Positions 10,701 to 14,440 of a DNA stretch of 19,328 bases are shown piece after piece. How positions within the stretch are numbered: the stretch's first letter is position 1; each line of letters opens with the position of its first letter. Under the pieces are notes generated by a model that searched no databases, was not told the origin of the DNA, and was given only the letters and a program-made list of their open reading frames with translations. The translations under genes were made by a program, and so were the position numbers. Source of the DNA: Baffinella frigidus. Taxonomy: Eukaryota; Cryptophyceae; Cryptomonadales; Baffinellaceae. Location of the stretch: positions 197,349 to 216,676 of the forward strand of contig MU646414.1 in NCBI GenBank assembly GCA_026770585.1, in the 5' to 3' direction.

Positions 10701-12888
10701 TTAAGCCGTGAAGTGAAGGGCGTTTTTAGGACCTTCATGCGAGTAACAAAGAAGAAGAATTCGCGCTGGTCTCACTATCCCGCGCACCAAACTCTAATCA
10801 AACCACTCGTGGGATGGTGCTCGCCTTTCTTACTGCCGCCCTCACCTCTCATGTCCCGTGGTTGGTGTATGGCATATGGAACTCTCCAGAATCCGGCGAG
10901 TTCCAGTACAAATCGAGGGGACTGAAAAAAGGCGATTTGCTCTCATTCTGAGGGCTGGTGGTGCCACACAAGGCCTTGAGGGGTTTGAGGAGGATCGGGA
11001 GTGTTGGAGAAGGGTAGAGAGAATGTTCTCTGCTACAGAAATAGCAGCGACATGTTTGATTTGAATTGAATTTGCGCGTCGTGATTCCCCCCAGCTACAG
11101 AAACAGCAGCGAGGTGCCCACGGTGCCCAGTGCATCTCCGCCATCTTTCGAGAGGAGCGCCTACTGAAAAGGCATCCACTGCGGTACATAAAATGGCGTC
11201 GGAACCCCACCCTGGAGGCAACTATTGGGCAAATCGATGGTTTCTTAAGTCAATTCCTATACAAAGGCCACCATAATCGGGTGGCATCTGCGGGAGATTG
11301 ACTTAAGATTTGCCCCTGGGTTGCCTCCAGGGTGGCTCTGCTACAACCCTCCAGTTGTGTGAAGAAGGATTGGGGGATTCTGAATGTGCCCCGCTTGGTT
11401 TTTCCCAGTGGTTATGGCCCCATAAGAGGCTACAGAACAATATGGAATAAGCAGGCGTGGGAAGGAGTCACTGCAGTTGCCGAAGCAACCACACCGCCTC
11501 AACAACCCACTGGCTATCTACGACCTTCATGCGGACAACGCCATAATCGCTCTAAAAAGGGCGGGCGCGTCGGATGCATTTGACTATCAACATAGGTACG
11601 GCCAGCACCCGATGACAGCCCCGATCGCGATTCATCTGTCTAGAAACCACACTCGCCGGTGCACAGAGACAGAGGGAGAGACCCCGTGCCTGCTGCCTAA
11701 GCTGCTTAGGCAGCAAGCACCAGACGCCACGTGTTGATGTACCCGCTTGGGGTTTCCCAATGGTTGTTGCACGGCATATCGCGCACCCAAGGGGTCTAAC
11801 GCAGGAAGCAGCCCTCTAGGGTTTAGGGCTTCGGGTTTAGGGTTGAGGGCTCAAACGCTCGCTTGTGATGCTCACAGCTCCTCTCGCATGGTGCATCTGA
11901 GGAGCTATCACGTGGATTGGATCGGAGTGTGGGATGCTCGATGACGTGGATCGCCGCTCAGCCACCCTGGAGGGGACTTGCGGCCAATCCCGAATAACCC
12001 TTTATCGCAAAAGTTGACAGGATTTGTACCACTAAAATACTTATAAGACCGTTTTGTACCAGATCCATTCATCACGGGGGACTGAGATCTCAGTCCATTC
12101 CAAGGGGAGTTGACTTAAGAATGCTCAAAATACCCCCACCCTGCCTCCAGGGTGGCGTACGTGCAGCCTCGCAGCAACGGGCCTCCAAGCTCTACCTCTT
12201 GTCTAATTGATCTCGCCAATTTGGCGAGACCGGGCTCCCCCCCGCTCGAAAGATGACGGATGTGTACCGCGGGCCTAGCATGTCAACCTGAGAATAGTCG
12301 ACCAATCCGAGTGAGGCAGAGCTAGGCCTGACCTGAATCTGTGCGTGATCCCGCGCGACGCAATCACAAGCAAACGCTGCTTGTTCTTGAACGGCGCCCC
12401 CTTCACCACCTCCACCGCCCCGTCCGGGCCAGGTTCGAACTCATCCCGCGCGCGCCCAGCTGCCGCGATCTGCTCCATCACCGCCATCTTGCCTCCTGCT
12501 TGGTGGATTGCCGTTCAGCAGGGGGCACCATTATCTGCGGCTTCAGGCGCCAGCTCGATCTCTGTTGCTCCTGCTGAGAAATGCCCTCTTCGGGGGCGTG
12601 AGGGGCTGGAAGCAGATAGGAGACTTGAGCGGTATAGTTCTAGCCCACGACGAGTTCCGCCACAGCTCCGTCCCCGTCCCCAGCCTGCCCTCTAGCACAC
12701 GGCCACGATCGGCAAGAAGGGGTGTCGTGTCGAGTGCTGTTGAACGTGTGGAAAGAGCAGTGGGACGCACCACTCCGCGCAGCGGCGGCGGCGCCATCCT
12801 CATCTTCGCTGTCCGACTCCCCCTTCATCGCCCGCTTTCCCTCATTCTTGTTGCCGCCCTTCGCCTTTCCCTTCGGTCCCTTCCCCAT
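1693..12888 (-). CDS. BRX1: BRX1, ribosome biogenesis protein with Brix domain (complete, 11 exons)
   Basis: BRX1 is a nucleolar assembly factor for the large ribosomal subunit, acting in pre-rRNA processing. Joining 12888-12771, 12495-12333, 9580-9526, 9200-9123, 8689-8642, 8031-7958, 7086-7005, 6463-6362, 4050-3925, 2540-2472 and 1767-1693 gives 990 nt, 329 residues plus TAG, with every junction in phase. Residues 1-40 are a Lys/Gly-rich then acidic tail. The Brix domain follows from about residue 77 (NKQRLLVIASRG), through RHLMNDV (94-100), VINEIC (121-126), GPSAKFLVQNIHT (155-167), SRPFLVFDAAFD (181-192), DGRIWVRNYQ (231-240) and ALVEVGPRF (251-259). These match known eukaryotic BRX1 in order and spacing, and length fits the family (about 300-350). 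Introns range from 275 to 2752 nt. Frame and motifs are seen directly; expression is not shown. The call is very firm. Confidence 0.97.
1816..2270 (+). repeat. Telomere-like TGTAGGG and TTTAGGG tract in BRX1 intron 10
   Basis: About 15 units of GTGTAGG are followed by TTTAGGG and degenerate variants (GTTCAGGG, GTTTGGGG) and by TTTCGGGTGTAGGG units. On the BRX1 coding strand this reads as CCCTAAA/CCCTACA. A 42-bp copy of the exon 11 edge is embedded at 1947-1988. Confidence 0.9.
1947..1988 (-). pseudogene. Copy of the 5' edge of BRX1 exon 11
   Basis: These 42 bp match 1729-1770 without a mismatch that I can see. They cover the first 39 bases of the exon plus the CAG acceptor, and similarity stops exactly beyond the CAG. 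The copy sits upstream of the real exon inside telomere-like repeat. Confidence 0.9.
2302..2346 (-). pseudogene. Copy of the 3' edge of BRX1 exon 10
   Basis: These 45 bp align with 2466-2510 with about five changes. They encode KLDKSERYAARHN-like sequence, and the donor GT has become AT. The copy lies downstream of the real exon, with a GTGTAGG array between them. Confidence 0.85.
2350..2465 (+). repeat. GTGTAGG array between exon 10 and its copy
   Basis: Units of GTGTAGG (TGTGTAGGG) repeat at least eight times. The VCRVCR and GCVGCV reading frames across it are artefacts of the repeat. Confidence 0.85.
2472..2540 (-). CDS. BRX1: BRX1 exon 10
   Basis: This 69-nt exon encodes ISPNTVRSREKLAKSEKYAA and then RHN (283-305). 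The SPN motif that follows the LYEN.Y block in BRX1 falls at the expected place. The acceptor is AAAAACAG and the donor is AAC|GTACGC, both phase 0. Edge copies lie at 2620-2642 (5' edge) and 2302-2346 (3' edge, donor GT changed to AT). Confidence 0.93.
2620..2642 (-). pseudogene. Copy of the 5' edge of BRX1 exon 10
   Basis: CGGATTGTGTTCGGCGAAACCT matches 2521-2542 with three changes and keeps the CAG acceptor. It lies upstream of the real exon. Confidence 0.75.
2648..2910 (+). repeat. TTTAGGG tract in BRX1 intron 9
   Basis: Uninterrupted TTTAGGG units at about 2690-2730 grade into GTTTGGGG variants up to about 2910. On the coding strand the tract is C-rich. Confidence 0.9.
2966..3248 (+). 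repeat. Composite dispersed repeat, copy in intron 9
   Basis: This block of about 280 bp, beginning near ACAGCCACGTTCATAACCGG and holding the ACGGTGCTCCGCCTCCCC segment, recurs at 4787-5050 in intron 8 with high similarity. Its right part (3124-3248) is a copy of the TIR element found next to splice donors. Confidence 0.8.
3260..3585 (+). repeat. GGGGCTATTGGA minisatellite
   Basis: Units of about 9-12 bp (GGAGCTATT, GGGGCTATT, GGAGCCATC) repeat for over 300 bp, with a higher-order period of roughly 110-120 bp (about 3312 and 3431 start similar blocks). All three plus frames stay open through it, which is expected of the repeat and is not evidence of a gene. It lies inside BRX1 intron 9. Confidence 0.9.
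3587..3628 (-). pseudogene. Copy of the 3' edge of BRX1 exon 9
   Basis: CGTAGCTGGCGTTGAGTAGA and the next 20 bases match the 3' end of exon 9 (3924-3960) with small changes. It lies downstream of the real exon. Confidence 0.8.
3677..3756 (-). pseudogene. Copy of the middle of BRX1 exon 9 with an inverted repeat
   Basis: 3701-3756 copies the exon 9 segment at about 3958-4013. Directly next to it, 3677-3696 is a perfect 20-bp inverted copy of 3702-3721, with a 5-base loop. The result is a strong hairpin made of coding sequence. Confidence 0.85.
3771..3905 (+). mobile_element. TIR element next to donors, copy in intron 9
   Basis: GACTATCCTCAAGTTGACATGC, the ATCTTTCGAGCG segment and the AGCCCGGGCTCACCAAAAT palindrome are shared with 12186-12328 and others. 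It directly follows the exon 9 fragment and lies just inside the donor of intron 9, in reverse orientation to that of introns 2 and 3. Confidence 0.75.
3925..4050 (-). CDS. BRX1: BRX1 exon 9
   Basis: This 126-nt exon is phase 0 at both ends. It encodes residues 241-282, including ALVEVGPRF, HRIF.GAF and STLYSN, matching ALVEIGPRF...KIF.GSFGG.TLYEN of the family. The acceptor has a C-rich tract ending CCTCAG and the donor is TAC|GTACAT. Fragments of its 3' half lie downstream at 3587-3628 and 3677-3756, the latter partly inverted. Confidence 0.96.
4440..5215 (+). repeat. Cluster of dispersed-repeat copies in BRX1 intron 8
   Basis: The segment CATCATGCTTTTCAGAAAGAGCATAT plus TTTTCTCATTGGACCACCCG occurs four times here (about 4530, 4670, 4900, 5150) and once near 3075. 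The longest copy, 4787-5050, pairs with 2966-3248. The open frames across the cluster are not protein-like. Confidence 0.8.
5491..5569 (+). repeat. SINE-like element, copy 2
   Basis: GTATCACTCAACTCAAGGCT followed by AAGGGCGTTATTTTGGACCTG and an AAGAAGAAG tail. It lies in BRX1 intron 8, just before a MITE. Confidence 0.6.
5598..5763. mobile_element. MITE family 2, copy 1
   Basis: Imperfect termini TCATAGGCTAACG and CGTTACCCTATTA-like sequence enclose two arms that are nearly perfect complements (CCTGAAAATGGGGTAGTTAG, GGCCTACGGCATTGCCTAGG). The element is almost wholly a hairpin and carries no gene. It lies in BRX1 intron 8. Confidence 0.88.
5849..5877 (-). pseudogene. Copy of the 3' edge of BRX1 exon 8 (most distant)
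   Basis: TACCTGGTAATTCGTGACCC then AGATGCC matches the last bases of exon 8 plus its donor (6358-6384). Confidence 0.75.
6084..6110 (-). pseudogene. Copy of the 3' edge of BRX1 exon 8 (second)
   Basis: GTACCTGGTAATTCCTGGCC matches the exon 8 end with donor CAG|GTACTC. A weaker version lies at about 5991-6016. Confidence 0.7.
6164..6232 (-). pseudogene. Copy of the 3' edge of BRX1 exon 8 (nearest)
   Basis: These 69 bp align with 6358-6425. They would encode PFMGHALSFYVLDGRI and then a stop, since TGG became TGA. The donor reads GTATTT. It is a decayed copy and not a usable exon. Confidence 0.88.
6236..6303 (+). repeat. 23-bp tandem repeat
   Basis: Three units of CACACCCTCATCCCTCACCC with TCGA joints separate exon 8 from its nearest copy. 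Confidence 0.85.
6362..6463 (-). CDS. BRX1: BRX1 exon 8
   Basis: This 102-nt exon is phase 0 at both ends. It encodes AFGCPKGHRRSKPFMDHT and LSFYVLDGRIWVRNYQ (207-240), matching the BRX1 block from the TPR-like turn through PF.DH...F..LD.RIW.RN.Q. The acceptor is CCGGCAG and the donor is CAG|GTATGA. A tRNA-like 5' half sits directly before the acceptor. One 5'-edge copy lies upstream and at least three 3'-edge copies lie downstream. Confidence 0.97.
6466..6511 (-). pseudogene. tRNA-like 5' half abutting the exon 8 acceptor
   Basis: Read on the minus strand, GGACTGTCTTAGCTCAGTTG continues with GTTAACACC. TAGCTCAGTTGG fits the polymerase III A-box TRGCNNAGYNGG exactly, and CCTAACA resembles a Val(AAC) anticodon loop. 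The anticodon stem does not pair well and no proper T-arm follows, because exon 8 begins there. It is best read as a tRNA fragment or the head of a tRNA-derived SINE. Confidence 0.4.
6612..6659 (-). pseudogene. Copy of the 5' edge of BRX1 exon 8
   Basis: These 48 bp match 6421-6468 with no mismatch seen. They cover the first 43 exon bases, the CAG acceptor and two further bases. Similarity then stops abruptly. The copy lies upstream of the real exon in intron 7. Confidence 0.92.
6770..7003 (+). repeat. TTTAGGG/TGTAGGG tract at the start of BRX1 intron 7
   Basis: GGGTGTAGGGTGTAGGG units run up to the donor of exon 7, so the intron begins GTCCTTAACCCTACACCC on the coding strand. Confidence 0.88.
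7005..7086 (-). CDS. BRX1: BRX1 exon 7
   Basis: This 82-nt exon encodes FSRPFLVFDAAFDSEPHLQL and then IKEMFMQ (180-206), the SRP.L.FD..FD..PH..L.KE block of BRX1. The acceptor is CGTAG and the donor is CAG|GTCCTT, which is weak. The intron runs straight into CCCTAAA-like repeats. A copy of its 5' part, with a small internal deletion, lies upstream at 7305-7358. Confidence 0.96.
7305..7358 (-). pseudogene. Copy of the 5' edge of BRX1 exon 7
   Basis: TGGAGGTGGGGCTCCGAATC and the next 34 bases match 7030-7088, with a deletion of about five bases and one substitution. It keeps a CAG acceptor and lies upstream of the real exon. Confidence 0.88.
7649..7662 (-). pseudogene. Remnant of the 3' edge of BRX1 exon 6
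   Basis: ACATAAGGTGGTTG resembles the exon 6 donor region ACATGAGGTGGTTG. It is short, so it could be chance, but it lies in line with the larger copy at 7769-7829. Confidence 0.4.
7769..7829 (-). pseudogene. Copy of the 3' edge of BRX1 exon 6
   Basis: ACATGAGGTGGTTGCCGGTG and the next 41 bases match 7956-8020. A deletion near 7814 breaks the frame. It keeps a GT donor and lies downstream of the real exon. Confidence 0.88.
7958..8031 (-). CDS. BRX1: BRX1 exon 6
   Basis: This 74-nt exon encodes GPSAKFLVQNIHTAAELKF and then TGNHL (155-178), almost the family consensus. The acceptor is GAGCAG and the donor is CTCAT|GTACCC, phase 2. The split codon becomes Met when joined to exon 7. Degenerate copies of its 3' part lie downstream at 7769-7829 and 7649-7662. 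Confidence 0.97.
8454..8484 (-). pseudogene. Copy of the 3' edge of BRX1 exon 5
   Basis: TTACACCTGCGGGGTGCGCG and the next 11 bases match 8636-8666 with one change. The donor here is CAG|GTGTAA. A foldback element starts exactly where the copy ends. Confidence 0.88.
8484..8608. mobile_element. Foldback element in BRX1 intron 5
   Basis: GGACCAAATTGTCGATTTTA near the left end pairs with TAAAATCGATGATTTGGTCC at the right end. Inner arms around CAGAGACC and GGGTCTCTGC also pair. It lies between the exon 5 copy and exon 5 itself. Confidence 0.82.
8642..8689 (-). CDS. BRX1: BRX1 exon 5
   Basis: This 48-nt exon is phase 0 at both ends. It encodes ARKHKDLYLWVARTPQ (139-154), matching the BRX1 block ARKK.DLYLWL. 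The acceptor is CACCAG and the donor is CAG|GTCTAA, which lacks a consensus +3 to +5. Partial copies lie on both sides, the 5' edge at 8874-8895 and the 3' edge at 8454-8484. Confidence 0.95.
8701..9120 (+). repeat. TTTAGGG tract filling BRX1 intron 4
   Basis: Regular TTTAGGG units at 8703-8728 and 8763-8805 grade into degenerate variants. The tract covers almost the whole intron. The exon 5 edge copy at 8874-8895 is embedded in it. Confidence 0.9.
8874..8895 (-). pseudogene. Copy of the 5' edge of BRX1 exon 5
   Basis: CCTTGTGCTTACGCGCCTGG then TG matches 8674-8695 with one change, covering the first 16 exon bases, the CAG acceptor and three more bases. Confidence 0.75.
9123..9200 (-). CDS. 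BRX1: BRX1 exon 4
   Basis: This 78-nt exon is phase 0 at both ends, with acceptor CACAG and donor GAG|GTACAC. It encodes residues 113-138, including the conserved VINEICEL and the CN..LYFE block of BRX1. It is flanked on both sides by TTTAGGG-like tracts. I saw no edge copies. Confidence 0.96.
9356..9470 (+). repeat. GGGGTGC minisatellite and TTTAGGG-like tract in intron 3
   Basis: GGGGTGCGGGGTGCGGGGTG is followed by degenerate TTTAGGG. The stretch is very G-rich on the plus strand. Nothing coding is present. Confidence 0.8.
9472..9525 (-). mobile_element. Truncated TIR element at the donor of BRX1 intron 3
   Basis: On the coding strand intron 3 begins GTCCTCCCCTCCGCCTCAGT and continues GGGCGACTATTCTTAAGTTGAC. 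It aligns with the start of intron 2, where the complete element lies. The rest of the element is lost into telomere-like repeat. Confidence 0.65.
9526..9580 (-). CDS. BRX1: BRX1 exon 3
   Basis: This 55-nt exon lies 2.75 kb from exon 2. The acceptor is CCGAAACAG at 9589-9581 and the donor is AAG|GTCCTC. It encodes HLMNDVMKLLPHSTKDAK (95-112), matching the conserved RHLM..L..LLPH..KD.K block of BRX1. It completes the Arg codon from exon 2 exactly. I saw no partial copies of it. Confidence 0.95.
9637..9745 (+). repeat. TTTAGGG tract in BRX1 intron 2, acceptor side
   Basis: About 14 near-perfect TTTAGGG units with occasional TCTAGGG. Confidence 0.95.
9949..10060 (-). repeat. CCCTAAA tract in BRX1 intron 2, opposite orientation
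   Basis: About 12 CCCTAAA units on the plus strand. This tract faces the one at 9637-9745, so intron 2 holds head-to-head telomere-like blocks separated by about 200 bp. Confidence 0.95.
10528..10668 (-). repeat. CCTGAAG/CCTGAAC array
   Basis: About 20 units of the 7-mer CCTGAAS, a CCCTAAA relative, lie in tandem. The minus-strand frame through it (GSGFRVQGSGFR) is a repeat artefact. Confidence 0.92.
10669..10759 (+). repeat. SINE-like element, copy 3
   Basis: GTATCACTCAACTTAAAGCT, then AAGGGCGTTTTTAGGACCTTC and an AAGAAGAAG tail, with a partial internal duplication of ATCACTCAACTTAA. Confidence 0.6.
11207..11335. mobile_element. MITE family 4, copy 1
   Basis: Termini CCACCCTGGAGGCAAC and GTTGCCTCCAGGGTGG are perfect 16-bp inverted repeats. 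Internal arms with GACTTAAG also pair. It lies in BRX1 intron 2. Confidence 0.9.
11336..11960. other. Intron 2 spacer without a recognised gene
   Basis: I see no homology here in any frame. It contains a 25-base palindrome near 11690 (TGCTGCCTAAGC, one base, GCTTAGGCAGCA) and a short TTTAGGG patch near 11819-11846. Confidence 0.6.
11961..12156. mobile_element. MITE family 4, copy 2
   Basis: GCCACCCTGGAGG and CCTCCAGGGTGGC termini match copy 1. The body is longer and different, with a GACTGAGATCTCAGTC palindrome near 12080. Confidence 0.85.
12186..12328 (-). mobile_element. TIR element at the donor of BRX1 intron 2 (most complete copy)
   Basis: The ends read CCAAGCTCTACCTC and GAGGCAGAGCTAGG, imperfect inverted repeats. 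They are flanked by a possible 3-bp duplication CCT. The body holds CGACTATTCTCAGGTTGACA and a GAGCCCGG/CTCGCCAAATTGGCGAG palindrome. Its end lies only a few bases inside the exon 2 donor. Relatives occur at 3124-3248, 3771-3905, 4957-5045, 9472-9525, 14161-14282 and 16718-16826. Confidence 0.78.
12333..12495 (-). CDS. BRX1: BRX1 exon 2 (start of Brix domain)
   Basis: The acceptor is CAG at 12498-12496. The exon begins in phase 1, directly completing the Gly codon left by exon 1. It encodes residues 40-93, including NKQRLLVIASRGITHRF, the signature opening of the Brix domain in BRX1. The donor is AG|GTCAGG, phase 2, and the split Arg codon is completed by exon 3. A TIR element starts about 6 bases inside the following intron. 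Confidence 0.96.
12771..12888 (-). CDS. BRX1: BRX1 exon 1
   Basis: This first coding exon starts at ATG 12888 and encodes residues 1-39 plus one base. It is rich in Lys and Gly, then carries an acidic run (ESDSEDEDG) and an alanine run, a typical nucleolar-protein tail. The donor is G|GTGCGT at 12770-12765, phase 1. The start was chosen because it is the first in-frame ATG whose exon joins exon 2 in phase. Tail sequence is poorly conserved in this family, so homology alone does not prove this exon. Confidence 0.8.
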
Positions 12889-13396
12889 TTTCTGTGGTGT
12901 GATTCTTCACGTGCGCTCTCGAAATACGAATTTGGCTCCTTTTCAAGGCAAGTGGAGGATGAGCAGAAGGACATTTGATCAACTTCGTTCCTGAGGCTCA
13001 TAACCGTGAAACTTCGGGGAACTCCAACAAAATTTTATGGGGGTCTGCGAACAAGATCCGCGCCGCGCCCCCTCTGAAAGCTGAGACCTAGCCCCAAGGT
13101 CTTGGGCCTCCAGCCCAGGACGGGAGGGGTGTTCTCTCTTTTTCTCGTCAGCATCTCTCGGAGACGACAGGAGGGGAGTCCAGCAGGGGAACGTGGGATT
13201 CCGCCCAAGCTCGTTTCACAGAGGTTGTCGACGAACTTGTCGTGAGGACCAAACAACGCGCTAGGGAGGGAAGAACGGAGCCCTGTCTGCTGTATTTCTT
13301 TCGAGCCGAGCACGACCCCCAGCCGCTGAGCAAGTTGGAAACACGGGGATATAAATCATCTCGAGAGGGGTCGCTCTCGACCCGGCGACGCCGCCG
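12889..13396. promoter_or_regulatory. Divergent promoter region between BRX1 and the adenylation-enzyme gene
   Basis: The 508-bp gap between the two start codons must serve both genes. A CACGTG palindrome (G-box/E-box core) lies at 12908-12913, 20 bp before the BRX1 ATG. A TATAAAT lies at 13351-13357 before the plus-strand ATG. I see no repeats or telomere-like tract here, in contrast to both flanks. The motif roles are inferred. Confidence 0.6.
13351..13357 (+). promoter_or_regulatory. TATA-box candidate
   Basis: TATAAAT stands 40 bases before the ATG at 13397, a close but possible distance for a short 5' leader. It is an isolated AT-rich motif in a GC-rich stretch. Function is inferred. 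Confidence 0.4.
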
Positions 13397-13568
13397 ATGC
13401 CGGGGGAGGACGCGACCCTGTCGGCGCTCGTCCGCGCGTGCGTGGACGCGTTCCCCGATGCCGTCGCGATCGAATCACTCGACGGAACCTCCACGACGTC
13501 CCTGACGCGCCGCGAGGTGTGGGAGCGAGCGTCGCGCATCGCGCATGTCTTGCGCGCCGCGGGTGTAG
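13397..13568 (+). CDS. Adenylation-enzyme exon 1
   Basis: This exon starts at ATG 13397, about 40 bases after a TATAAAT at 13351-13357. It encodes 57 residues plus one base, with strong GC bias at third positions. It resembles the N-terminus of AMP-binding enzymes: ALVRACVDAFPDAVAIE, then a turn, then LTRREVWERASRIAHVLRAA. The donor is TAG|GTGAAG, phase 1. I saw no partial copies of it. Confidence 0.87.
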
Positions 13569-14400
13569 GTGAAGTTCCCAACCTGTAGACCCCCCCCCCG
13601 TCCTAGTCAAGGCTCGGCACCGATTTTTCGTCCAGCACGAATCAGCATCCGCTGAACCCTGATCGATAAACCGTAAACCCTGATCCAGAAACCCTAAACC
13701 ATATATCCCAAGCCCTCGACCCTCAACCCTCAACCCCAAACCCTAAACCCTAAACCCCAAACCCCAAACCCCAAACCCTAAACCCTAAACCCCAAACCCT
13801 CAACCCCAAACCCTACACCCTAAACCCTAAATCTCAAACCCCAAACCCCAAACCCTAAACCTCAACCCCAAACCTTAAAAACATTTATATCAAACCCGAA
13901 ACCCTAAACCCTAAACCCTAAACCTTAAACCAGGGCACGAGGATCTAGTCGCGATCTCGATCGACGCGGGGCCTGAAATGGTTCTTTGCTGGCTCGGGAT
14001 CCTCCTGGCTGGTGCAACCCTCGCTCTGCCTCACTCGGGTCCAAATCGGAATTTGGTTTTGGGGGATTTCAGGAGGGATTTTATGCCTTTCCTTCCGATT
14101 GCGGAAGACCGCAGGTGGGAAATGGCTGAAGTGCAACCCTTTCCCACACGACTTCCCCCACGCTCTAGCTCTGTATCGGTCTGTTTGGGATCACCGATCT
14201 GGTGAGTCCGGGCTCTTTTCCGCTCCAAAGTTGACGGGTTTGTACCAGGAATCCAGCATGTCTGCTTGAGAATAGTCGCCCGAGATGGTGCTCTGCTGGC
14301 TCGGGATCCTCCTGGCTGGTGCGACCCTTGTCCCAACGTTTTTTTTCTGGGGGTTTAAGCGAGAGCGCGCGCGAGAGAGAGAGAGAGCGAGAGAGCGAGC

Positions 14401-14440
<40 letters not shown>

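Larger units (their letters stand above)
10084..10966 (+). repeat. Direct repeat pair in intron 2 (10093-10165 and 10895-10966)
   Basis: CCAGTACAAATCGAGGGG, then AAAAAAGGCGATTTGCTCT and GAGGGCTGGTGGTGCC, occur at both places. The first copy also has short CCGGAATCCGG repeats upstream (9860 and 10064). No coding role is visible. Confidence 0.8.
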
